13,554 nucleotides of DNA from contig JAFUBK010000100.1 of NCBI GenBank assembly GCA_017460245.1, positions 1 through 13,554 on the forward strand, in the 5' to 3' direction. The first letter of the stretch is position 1, and every line of letters starts with the position of its first letter. This document shows, one piece after another, positions 1-5,629 of the stretch. The DNA comes from Bacilli bacterium. Lineage in GTDB: Bacteria > Bacillota_I > Bacilli_A > RF39 > UBA660. The notes beneath the pieces are model-generated. The model saw only the letters and a list, made by a program, of their open reading frames with translations. It did no database searches and had not been told where the DNA came from. A program made the position numbers and the translations under genes.

Positions 1-96
1 AGAAAAAAATATGAACAGGCTTTGAAAAATGATACTGATGAACTTATGGCTGAACTTAAAAGATTGAAGGCTGAAAAAGCTAATAAGGGCAAATAG
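1..96 (+). CDS. C-terminal tail of a probable SipW-like signal peptidase I (5' partial)
   Basis: The open frame enters from the left edge and ends at a TAG, leaving 31 residues. The tail is charged, helical and rich in Lys and Glu (it begins RKKYEQALK and ends KANKGK). It resembles in character the cytoplasmic tail of the complete signal peptidase at 1785-2327, which reads EKAYKKENEIK and ends ELLKGK. The next gene encodes a SipW-type exported protein, so a second, upstream SipW-like peptidase is the best reading. No catalytic part is visible, so this rests on tail similarity and context only. Any other membrane protein with a charged C-terminus would also fit. Confidence 0.5.
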   Translation, partial: RKKYEQALKNDTDELMAELKRLKAEKANKGK

Positions 97-113
97 TCTT
101 TGTATTTAAATGT

Positions 114-152
114 TATCATCCTTTTCATAGACGCCACAAGAAAAGGTTGATA
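114..152 (+). other. Imperfect inverted repeat / hairpin between the partial gene and the TasA-like gene
   Basis: Positions 114-125 (TATCATCCTTTT) pair with 141-152 (AAAAGGTTGATA) as a 12-bp stem with one T:T mismatch and a 15-nt loop. It starts 17 nt after the stop of the upstream partial gene. It may be the 3' terminator of that gene, although the following T-run (TTTT at 160-163) is short and 8 nt away. A TTGATA box (147-152) inside the right arm could also serve as a -35 element for the next gene, but no -10 at good spacing is evident (TATATT at 173-178 is 20 bp away). Its role is unresolved. Confidence 0.4.
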
Positions 153-212
153 TAGATAGTTTTAAATTTAATTATATTTAAAACAAAATATTATAGCGAA
201 AGGAGTATAACA

Positions 213-800
213 ATGAGAAAATTCAACTCAATGAGAATGGCGGCAGTTATGTTTGTTGCAGTATTACTTACTACATGTACTATTAGTGGTACATTTGCTA
301 AATATACTTCATCTTCTACTGGTTCAGATCAAGCTAGAGTTGCTAAATGGGACATTAAATTAAATAATGGAGCATGGTCTGATACTGTTTCATTTGATTT
401 GTTTAGTAAAACATATACTAACGTTTCAGCATCTGAAAAAGTAGTAGCACCTGGTACTGAGGGTGAATTTACATTTACTGTTAAAAATGATTCAGAAGTA
501 ACTGCTAAATATTCTGTTGATTTAGCTTTAACTAACGCTAATAATATTCCTCTTGAATTTAGTGTTAATGGAGGAGCTTATCAAACTCCTACTGGTAACA
601 AATTAACTTTAGCTACTGATGATCAATTAGCTATTGGTAGTACTGCTAAAACAGTAACTGTTGCTTGGAGATGGGTATATGAAGCAGATGGCAATGAAGC
701 TGCTGTTGCTGCAGCTGATGCAACTGACACTACTTTAGGTCTTGCAGGAACAGCTACTGTTAAAGTAGATGCTACTATTGTTGCAACACAAGTTGACTAG
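213..800 (+). CDS. Camelysin/TasA-like secreted protein with SipW-type signal peptide
   Basis: This 195-residue exported protein is of camelysin/TasA size. The N-terminus has Arg/Lys at 2-8, a hydrophobic core at about 10-25, and a probable cleavage in GTFA|KYTSS after residue 29, typical of substrates of SipW-type peptidases. The mature part is Ser/Thr/Ala-rich, has no Cys, and reads as a beta-sandwich domain with APGTEGEFTFTVKN near 79-92 and a WRWVYE segment near 152-157. Relatives form biofilm or surface fibres; a matrix or surface-filament role is inferred. The start is fixed by GAAAGGAG at 198-205, 7 nt upstream of the ATG. Its codons are less AT-biased and more uniform than those of its neighbours (many GCT, ACT, GTT), as in a highly expressed protein. 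A TasA-type structural protein is likelier than the protease activity once proposed for camelysin. Confidence 0.8.
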   Translation: MRKFNSMRMAAVMFVAVLLTTCTISGTFAKYTSSSTGSDQARVAKWDIKLNNGAWSDTVSFDLFSKTYTNVSASEKVVAPGTEGEFTFTVKNDSEVTAKYSVDLALTNANNIPLEFSVNGGAYQTPTGNKLTLATDDQLAIGSTAKTVTVAWRWVYEADGNEAAVAAADATDTTLGLAGTATVKVDATIVATQVD

Positions 801-813
801 TCAATGAGGTTAT

Positions 814-918
814 AACCAATTACCATTATGACTAAGCAGTTTTTTAAGCTTGAAGTGGCGAGGCTTAAATGCTTGGTCATTTGGTTTTGTAAGAGCACAT
901 TATATGTACTTTTACAAA
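814..918 (+). ncRNA. Structured intergenic RNA: two consecutive long hairpins in the surface-protein operon
   Basis: Element A has three stacked helices: 814-819/881-886 (6 bp), 828-838/870-880 (11 bp with one G-T wobble) and 843-849/863-869 (7 bp). They are separated only by left-side bulges of 8 and 4 nt, with no unpaired bases on the right strand. The apical loop contains GAAGTGGCG. Element B follows at once: 886-892/912-918 (7 bp), 893-895/909-911 (3 bp), one C-A mismatch, then 897-900/904-907 with a TAT loop. Neither hairpin ends in a proper T-tract, so they are not ordinary terminators, and no known riboswitch core is recognised. Lying between a likely abundant structural protein and its accessory genes, the region may limit read-through, protect the upstream mRNA 3' end or be a processing site. 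That role is inference. Confidence 0.55.
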
Positions 919-930
919 GCTGAGCGCGCT

Positions 931-952
931 AGGAAGGAGGGTTTGTATAGTG
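931..952 (+). promoter_or_regulatory. Strong Shine-Dalgarno site deciding a GTG start
   Basis: AAGGAGG at 934-940 (within AGGAAGGAGG, 931-940) lies 9 nt upstream of GTG at 950. No ATG is available nearby in this frame. The strong site shows that the reading frame with the later TAA really begins here, so the downstream open frame at 1112-1795 is the rest of this gene and not a separate gene. Confidence 0.75.
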
Positions 953-1111
953 AATCAAAATGATAAAAAAGAAGAGCAAAGAAAAAACCGAGTTTTAATG
1001 ATACTTATTATTTTGATTATACTTATTCTTCTGACTTTGTTTGTGGTATTTGGCAGACTTAATGGGTTTTCATCTAAAGATAATTATATACCTTTAGTAC
1101 CTACGGATTAA
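950..1111 (+). CDS. N-terminal part of interrupted TasA-like membrane protein, ended by in-frame TAA
   Basis: The GTG start gives 53 residues: a charged, Lys/Glu-rich head (1-14), one strong membrane segment (about 15-36, Ile/Leu-rich), then SSKDNYIPLVPTD and TAA at 1109-1111. The same frame continues without another stop to 1795. As a stand-alone product it would be a short single-pass membrane peptide. More likely it is the first part of a gene of 282 codons broken by one nonsense codon; one base change (for example AAA to TAA) would explain it. The membrane segment lacks an A-x-A-type cleavage site, so it probably acts as an anchor and not as a cleaved signal. Confidence 0.6.
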   Translation: MNQNDKKEEQRKNRVLMILIILIILILLTLFVVFGRLNGFSSKDNYIPLVPTD

Positions 1112-1795
1112 GAAAACGATATTTTGGTGCCTGTTTGGAAGACAGAAACTGATTTTAGTTTGTTTGATTCATTTTATGATGAAAAGGGCAGTGTGACTGT
1201 TAATAGTTTGAATGGTGATAATGTAATTGCGCCAGGTACTAGTAAATGTTATAATTTTAGTTTGAAAAACAATTCTAATGTTATTCTTGACTATAACATT
1301 AAATTTGACACTACCTTGAAAATAAATGACGATGAAAAAGATTTAACTGATTTTCCTATATTAGTAAGAATTAAAAATGACAATGAGTATTTTTTGGGCA
1401 ACGATAATTTGTGGGTGCCAATTATAGAACTTGATAACTATACTAAAAGTGGTGTTTTGGATGTTGGTAATTATGCTTATTATTTGCTAGAGTGGAAATG
1501 GAATTTTGAAGATAATAATATAAAAGATACCATTTTGGGTAAGGATGCGACTATGAATGATATTGTACTTGATATAACAGTGTTTACTGAATCTAAACTT
1601 AGTAAAGATTTTTCTAGCAAGGTGCTTTCTTCTGATAAAGCGATACCAGCATTTAATGAAGTTTCTAATGATGAAAGTGATGGTAAAAAATGTTGGTCTT
1701 GGTGGTGGCTTATTGTAATTTTAATCTTACTTCTGTTAGGTTTGATAATTCGTAATATATTAATAAACCAAGAAGGTGATGTAGATGAAAAATAA
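1112..1795 (+). pseudogene. Main part of interrupted TasA-like protein with C-terminal membrane anchor
   Basis: This stretch is in frame with the GTG start at 950 and open for 227 codons after the TAA. It carries a TasA/camelysin-like domain parallel to the 213-800 product: APGTSKCYNFSLKNNS matches the APGTEGEFTFTVKND motif, and LEWKWNFE...DTILG matches VAWRWVYE...DTTLG. The C-terminus has a CWSWWWL stretch and a membrane segment (about residues 249-272 of the full frame), then an acidic tail. The full-length product would have a membrane segment at each end with the domain outside the cell, suited to anchoring fibres, somewhat as TapA does for TasA. A TTG at 1124 could start translation formally but has no Shine-Dalgarno sequence. 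The 3' end overlaps the next gene by 11 nt. Without read-through this part is probably not made. Confidence 0.65.
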
Positions 1796-2327
1796 GTATG
1801 CACCCTTTAGAATAATAATTTTAGTTATTTTAGGATTACTTTTAGGTATTAATATTTATTTATGGAATGCTAAAAATATACTTAGAGATTCACTTCCTAT
1901 GCCTTTTAAATATGGCGTTGCGGTAGTGCTTTCTGGAAGTATGGAACCATTTTTATCTGTTGATGATGTTATTTTGGTTAAACAAAATAAAAAATATGGT
2001 GTTGGTGATGTTGTGGTTTATCAAAACGCTAATGAGTTAATAGTTCATAGAATTATTGAAAAGCATAATGATAAAATTATTACTCAAGGGGATGCTAATA
2101 ATGCTGCTGATAATCCGATTAATATCTCTAACATTAAAGGTAAGGTTGTTTATAAAATTTCATATTTGGGAATGTTTGTTAGATTTTTTAAGCATCCTTT
2201 AGGATTAATTATTTCTTTTGTGATTTTAATTTTTCTTGCTGAAAAAGCCTATAAAAAAGAAAATGAAATTAAAAGTGAGAAGCTTGATGAAATTAGGAAA
2301 GAAATTGAATTGTTGAAGGGAAAATAA
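1785..2327 (+). CDS. sipW: SipW-like (ER-type) signal peptidase I
   Basis: This 180-residue membrane protease cleaves signal peptides of secreted proteins. The N-terminal membrane anchor is at about 8-27. The catalytic Ser is in SGSMEP (Ser52) and the general base is His88 in IVHRI, where bacterial-type peptidases have Lys; this marks the ER/SipW class. A GDANNAADNP motif (102-111, Asp103) follows. A second membrane segment at about 138-153 leads to a charged cytoplasmic helix. It overlaps the upstream TasA-like gene by 11 nt, and AAGGTGAT at 1773-1780 sits 4 nt before the ATG, so translation is probably coupled. Its likely substrates are the SipW-type precursors at 213-800 and from 2435. The class assignment is secure; the exact partners are inferred from proximity. 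Confidence 0.92.
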   Translation: MKNKYAPFRIIILVILGLLLGINIYLWNAKNILRDSLPMPFKYGVAVVLSGSMEPFLSVDDVILVKQNKKYGVGDVVVYQNANELIVHRIIEKHNDKIITQGDANNAADNPINISNIKGKVVYKISYLGMFVRFFKHPLGLIISFVILIFLAEKAYKKENEIKSEKLDEIRKEIELLKGK

Positions 2328-2336
2328 AAAATTGAA

Positions 2337-2369
2337 ATGATTACGGTTTTGTGTAATCATGTTTGTTCT
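2337..2369 (+). terminator. Possible weak terminator after the signal peptidase gene
   Basis: ATGATTAC (2337-2344) and GTAATCAT (2353-2360) form a perfect 8-bp stem with an 8-nt loop, 9 nt after the stop codon. It is followed by a broken T-rich run (GTTTGTTCTTT). The stem is AT-rich and the tail is not pure T, so termination would be partial. A promoter for the next gene follows closely, which supports an operon boundary here. Confidence 0.5.
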
Positions 2370-2374
2370 TTATA

Positions 2375-2403
2375 TTTACTTTTAGCATTTAATAAGTTAT
2401 AAT
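2375..2403 (+). promoter_or_regulatory. Sigma-A type promoter for the LRR surface-protein gene
   Basis: TTTACT (2375-2380), a 17-bp spacer, and a perfect TATAAT (2398-2403). The predicted transcription start near 2410 leaves a leader of about 25 nt that includes AGGAG at 2423-2427. The same TTTACT-17-TATAAT arrangement occurs upstream of the leuS T-box (8100-8128). Confidence 0.65.
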
Positions 2404-2434
2404 TATATAAGATGGAAAAAATAGGAGTGGGCTT

Positions 2435-3823
2435 ATGGTAGGAATAAAAAATTCTGGTGTAAAAAAACGGAACTTGATTATTTTTTTCTTGTGTCTTGCT
2501 GTTTTTGCTATGGCAATTGCTTATACTGTTTCAGGCTCAATTTTAAAAATAAATGGAGTTAGTGCGGTTACAAGTAGATGGGATGTTAGAATTACTAATA
2601 TTAAAACTGCAGAAGTGATTGGCATGGCTAGGGATCAACAGGAACCTACTTTTTCTAATTTTGAAGCTTCTTTTAGTACGCTACTTTCGCTTCCCGGTGA
2701 TTCTATGACGTATGATGTTACGGTAACTAACAATGGTACTTTGGATGCTGTTATTGACGATATTACTTTAAATACTACTAATAATCCGGCTATTGAATTT
2801 TCAATTTCAGGTATTGAAAAGGGAGATCGTTTAAATGCGGGCGCAAGTGATGTTTTAAAGGTAAAAGTTTTATATAAAAATAAGGAAGCATTAGTTGGGG
2901 ATAATTTAGTAAGTTCTTTTTCTATTGTTTTCAATTATATACAGGCATCTAATTATTCTTCTTCTAAAGATACTGTTTGTTTTGATACAACTGCTGTAGA
3001 TGATAATTCGGTGACTATAACTAATTATTATTCAGAAAATGATGGTTGTGGAACTAGTGTTAAAATACCAGACTTTATCGATGGAAAAAGAGTTGTTGCG
3101 ATTGATGACAAGGCTTTTTACAGTAAAAATTTGATTGGTGTGATTATCCCATCTTCAGTCAAAACAATTGGATCTAATGCTTTTGCTAAAAATGAAATTA
3201 GTTTACTCGAGCTTGCTGAAGGTTTGACTAATATTGCCTATGGAACCTTTAGTGATAATAAATTAACAACTGTAACAATACCATCTTCGGTTAAATCGAT
3301 AGGTATAAGAGCTTTTGCTAATAATAAAATTAATAATTTAAATTTTTCGAAAAATTTAAGTAATATTGATGATATGGCATTTATGAATAATAATCTTGTG
3401 ACCATTGATTTGAATACTGTTCAACTTATTGGTGCGAAAGCTTTTGCTAATAATAAAATTACTTCTTTGGTAATACCAGATTCAGTTATGAGTTTGGGTG
3501 AAGGGGCTTTTGCTAATAATGTTATTGAATCTGTTAATATTGGAAAGCAAGTAAAAACATTAAACAAGGATGTATTTATTTCTAATAAGATTACAAGTAT
3601 TGTAATACCTGATAATGTTACGTTTTTGGCTAGTTCGGCTTTAGAGAATAATCCTTTAGAAAATATTGCTTTGGGAACCGGTATTAAAGAAATTAAGGAT
3701 AACCAATTTAATGGTTATAGTTTAAAGGCGATAACGATTAATGGACCGATTACTAAGATTGGTGATAATGCTTTTTATAAAAATAATTTAACGGATATTG
3801 TTATTCCTTATACGGTAACTTAA
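2435..3823 (+). CDS. BspA-type leucine-rich-repeat surface protein with TasA-like N-domain, ended early by in-frame TAA
   Basis: The 462-residue product has a Lys/Arg head, a hydrophobic core (about 13-29) and a SipW-style signal end (AYTVSGS). A TasA/camelysin-like domain covers about 42-175, with SRWDVRITNI and LPGDSMTYDVTVTNNGT matching the APGT...KN motif of the two upstream proteins. After a linker, 22-residue BspA-type repeats begin near 215 (pattern VKxIGxxAFxNNKLTxVxIPSS); about eleven are complete. The frame stops at TAA 3821-3823, in the third position of repeat 12, and then continues in the same frame with more repeats and the natural C-terminal cap. AGGAG at 2423-2427 sits 7 nt before the ATG, and the gene has its own promoter. 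Such repeats usually mediate adhesion or protein binding at the cell surface; that role is inferred. The truncated protein may still be exported. Confidence 0.75.
   Translation: MVGIKNSGVKKRNLIIFFLCLAVFAMAIAYTVSGSILKINGVSAVTSRWDVRITNIKTAEVIGMARDQQEPTFSNFEASFSTLLSLPGDSMTYDVTVTNNGTLDAVIDDITLNTTNNPAIEFSISGIEKGDRLNAGASDVLKVKVLYKNKEALVGDNLVSSFSIVFNYIQASNYSSSKDTVCFDTTAVDDNSVTITNYYSENDGCGTSVKIPDFIDGKRVVAIDDKAFYSKNLIGVIIPSSVKTIGSNAFAKNEISLLELAEGLTNIAYGTFSDNKLTTVTIPSSVKSIGIRAFANNKINNLNFSKNLSNIDDMAFMNNNLVTIDLNTVQLIGAKAFANNKITSLVIPDSVMSLGEGAFANNVIESVNIGKQVKTLNKDVFISNKITSIVIPDNVTFLASSALENNPLENIALGTGIKEIKDNQFNGYSLKAITINGPITKIGDNAFYKNNLTDIVIPYTVT
3310..3520 (+). repeat. Direct DNA repeats inside the LRR gene
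   Basis: A 23-nt identical stretch (core GCTTTTGCTAATAATAA) occurs at 3310-3332 and 3439-3461, spaced 129 nt (43 codons, in frame). A 15-nt version occurs at 3506-3520. These encode the AFANNKI part of the repeats. They are the best-conserved nucleotide copies within an otherwise diverged repeat array and could mediate in-frame deletion or duplication. Confidence 0.7.
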
Positions 3824-4210
3824 AGTGGTTCGTCAGCCTTTTATGGCAATAAGTTAACTGATGTTAATATTCCATCTTCAGTAAAGGTAATTGGTTCATC
3901 AGCATTTGCATTTAATGAAATTTCTTCACTTACTTTGCCTAGTAGTCTTGAATCTATTGAATATTATACTTTTGGACATAATTTACTGACTGATGTTAAT
4001 ATTCCATTTAATGTTAAAAGAATTGATAGTTTTGCTTTTACTAGTAATAAATTAGAAAATGTAATAATTCCAAGTAGTATAGTAACTATTGAAAGTTCAG
4101 CGTTTAGTGATAATGATACACTTAAAACAATATCAATTAATAAACCTGAAGGTTCAATTAGTGGAGCGCCATTTGGTGCGGATGGGGCTAAAGTGATTTG
4201 GTCTAAATAG
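3824..4210 (+). pseudogene. C-terminal part of the interrupted LRR gene (repeats 12-16 and cap)
   Basis: Directly after the TAA, in the same frame as the gene starting at 2435, 128 codons stay open to a TAG. They encode the rest of repeat 12 (SGSSAFYGNKLTDVNIPSS), four further repeats and the end GSISGAPFGADGAKVIWSK, a terminal motif of the kind common in BspA-type proteins. An ATG at 3935 lies inside repeat 13/14 and has no Shine-Dalgarno sequence, so this is not an independent gene. Read together, the frame is 592 codons. In repeat 12 the residue after the stop is Ser, where all other repeats have Ile or Leu, so two substitutions lie side by side. Confidence 0.7.
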
Positions 4211-4238
4211 TATTTTAACTTTTAAGCTTAAAAAAAAT

Positions 4239-4260
4239 TGCCATAATATAATTAGGTGAT
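4239..4260 (+). promoter_or_regulatory. Extended -10 promoter and short leader for the pyruvate-kinase-like operon
   Basis: TGCCATAAT at 4239-4247 is an extended -10 element with one mismatch (a shifted TATAAT occurs at 4247-4252). It is followed almost at once by AGGTGAT (4254-4260), which can pair with the GGUGAU-complementary end of 16S rRNA 4 nt before GTG 4265. No good -35 is seen. The leader would be only about 11 nt. A 14-bp palindrome, TTTTAAGCTTAAAA (4220-4233), lies just upstream. Confidence 0.45.
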
Positions 4261-4264
4261 TAGA

Positions 4265-5617
4265 GTGAATAAGGTTAAAATTGTTGTATCTATAAATCCT
4301 TCAAATTATTGTAATGAAATGATTTTAAAAATTATAGATAGTGGTATTGATGTAATTTGCTTTGATATGAGTAGTTGTAATTATGAGTTTTGTAAGAAAG
4401 TTATTTCACAAATCAGAAGTTATAAGCAAGGTAAGGAAATAGGCATTATGCTTGATTTAGAAGGACCTTGTGTGAAATTAGCCTCTTTTAAAGGTGGCAA
4501 AGCTAAATTTAAAACTGGTGATATGATTCGTTTGTATAATAATAAAACCATTGGTGATAATTATCATTTTTCTACTAATTATTCTAATTTAGTTTCGGAA
4601 GTTAAAATGCATGATGTTATAAAGTTAAGCGATGGAAATATTATATTAGAGGTTGTTGGTAAAGGTTTAGATTATATTATTTTGAAAGTAGTTTTGGGCG
4701 GGGAAGTACTTGAATTTTCAAAAGTTATTTTACCTAATTTGAAATTAGATAGAAAATATTTAACCGCTCAAGATCATGATGATATTGTTTTTGCTGATAA
4801 AATTGGTGCTTCGTTTGTCGCACTGTCTAATATGAATTCTATTTATTATTTGATTGAAATAAATGATTTACTTATTGAACTTGGAAACAACGATATGGCG
4901 ATATTACCCAAAATTCAAGATGAGTTAATTTTTTTGGAAATTGATAAAATTATAAATTATAGTGATGGGATTATTTTAAACCGAGATGATTTGGTTTTGA
5001 ATGTGCCAGTGGAAAAAATTTTAGAAATTAAAAATTTAGTAATTAGTAAGTGTATTGAAAAAGGTAAATTATGTATTGTAAATTTTGATAAATTTTCTAA
5101 ATTTGTGTTTTTTGATGTAGCTAACTTTGTTTTAGATCGTGTTGATGGTTTGATGTTTCCTTTTGTTTCAAATTTACAGGTTGAACAAATAAAAAAAGCT
5201 ATCAGTGTGACTGAAAAAGGTATTGATTATTCCAAATATTTGAATTTTGTTAATAAAAAAAGTAATTTGATTTTTGATACAATATGTTACATTGTGGTTC
5301 AAAGTGCTTTTAAACTTTCTGCAAGGGCGATTGTTGCGATTACTGATAATGGCCTTGCAGCTAAATTTATTAGTAGTTTAAGACCATCTTGTGGGGTTTT
5401 GGCGGTTTGTTTTAATAATAAAGTTGCAAAAGGATTACGTTTAAACTTTGGGGTAGTAGCTATTTCGATTAGAAGTGACCAGTTTGATGATGTTTGTGAA
5501 AAAGCTATTTCTTTTTTGAAAAAAAATTTTGTTTTAGAAAAGAAGGACAAAATAGTTATTACTGGAGGATATGGTGAAGTTAATCATATTAATTTTGTGC
5601 GAATAGAGGAAATATAA
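4265..5617 (+). CDS. Degenerate pyruvate kinase homologue, probably without pyruvate kinase activity
   Basis: About 450 residues, collinear with pyruvate kinase (usual length about 470-590) from KVKIVVSINPS to the C-terminal domain (VAITDNGLAAKFISS, VITGGYGE). Many catalytic positions are changed. The RLNFSH motif is CFDMSS (32-37), losing the Arg and Asn that hold substrate and cation. The catalytic Lys remains (Lys216 in PKIQD), but the metal-binding Glu two residues on is Gln218. ARGDLG is NRDDLV (Asp242 kept). The TATQML segment is VNFDKF and the Arg/Pro-rich loop after it is deleted. The SGETA motif is gone. GTG at 4265 is preferred over GTG at 4256 because AGGTGAT precedes it and family proteins begin at this point. 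It ends 12 nt before the GH31 gene, whose Shine-Dalgarno sequence overlaps this stop. A regulatory or binding role is possible; none is shown. Confidence 0.8.
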   Translation: MNKVKIVVSINPSNYCNEMILKIIDSGIDVICFDMSSCNYEFCKKVISQIRSYKQGKEIGIMLDLEGPCVKLASFKGGKAKFKTGDMIRLYNNKTIGDNYHFSTNYSNLVSEVKMHDVIKLSDGNIILEVVGKGLDYIILKVVLGGEVLEFSKVILPNLKLDRKYLTAQDHDDIVFADKIGASFVALSNMNSIYYLIEINDLLIELGNNDMAILPKIQDELIFLEIDKIINYSDGIILNRDDLVLNVPVEKILEIKNLVISKCIEKGKLCIVNFDKFSKFVFFDVANFVLDRVDGLMFPFVSNLQVEQIKKAISVTEKGIDYSKYLNFVNKKSNLIFDTICYIVVQSAFKLSARAIVAITDNGLAAKFISSLRPSCGVLAVCFNNKVAKGLRLNFGVVAISIRSDQFDDVCEKAISFLKKNFVLEKKDKIVITGGYGEVNHINFVRIEEI

Positions 5618-5629
5618 AGGAGCGATATT

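Noticed and set aside
264..300. Lipoprotein signal (LLTTC) in the first TasA-like protein
   Set aside because: The residue before Cys is Thr, not Gly/Ala/Ser, and a SipW-type cleavage site follows seven residues later.
814..918. Known riboswitch or ordinary terminator
   Set aside because: No conserved core of a riboswitch class that I know is visible, and neither hairpin is followed by a T-run; it is left as an unassigned structured RNA.
1124..1795. Independent gene starting at TTG 1124
   Set aside because: No Shine-Dalgarno precedes it, it lacks the N-terminal membrane segment, and it is in frame with the GTG 950 reading, so it is the rest of an interrupted gene.
1480..1803. Minus-strand open frame across the TasA-like/signal-peptidase junction
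   Set aside because: It lies entirely antisense to coding sequence with clear domains and has no Shine-Dalgarno; a chance frame in AT-rich DNA.
3100..4150. CRISPR-like or tandem repeat array
   Set aside because: The periodicity is 66 nt with diverged DNA but conserved protein pattern; it is explained by 22-residue LRR units.
950..4210. TAA reassigned to an amino acid in this genome
   Set aside because: TAA ends most genes here (sipW, GH31, leuS and others) with intergenic signals right after it, so general reassignment is excluded; only site-specific read-through remains possible.
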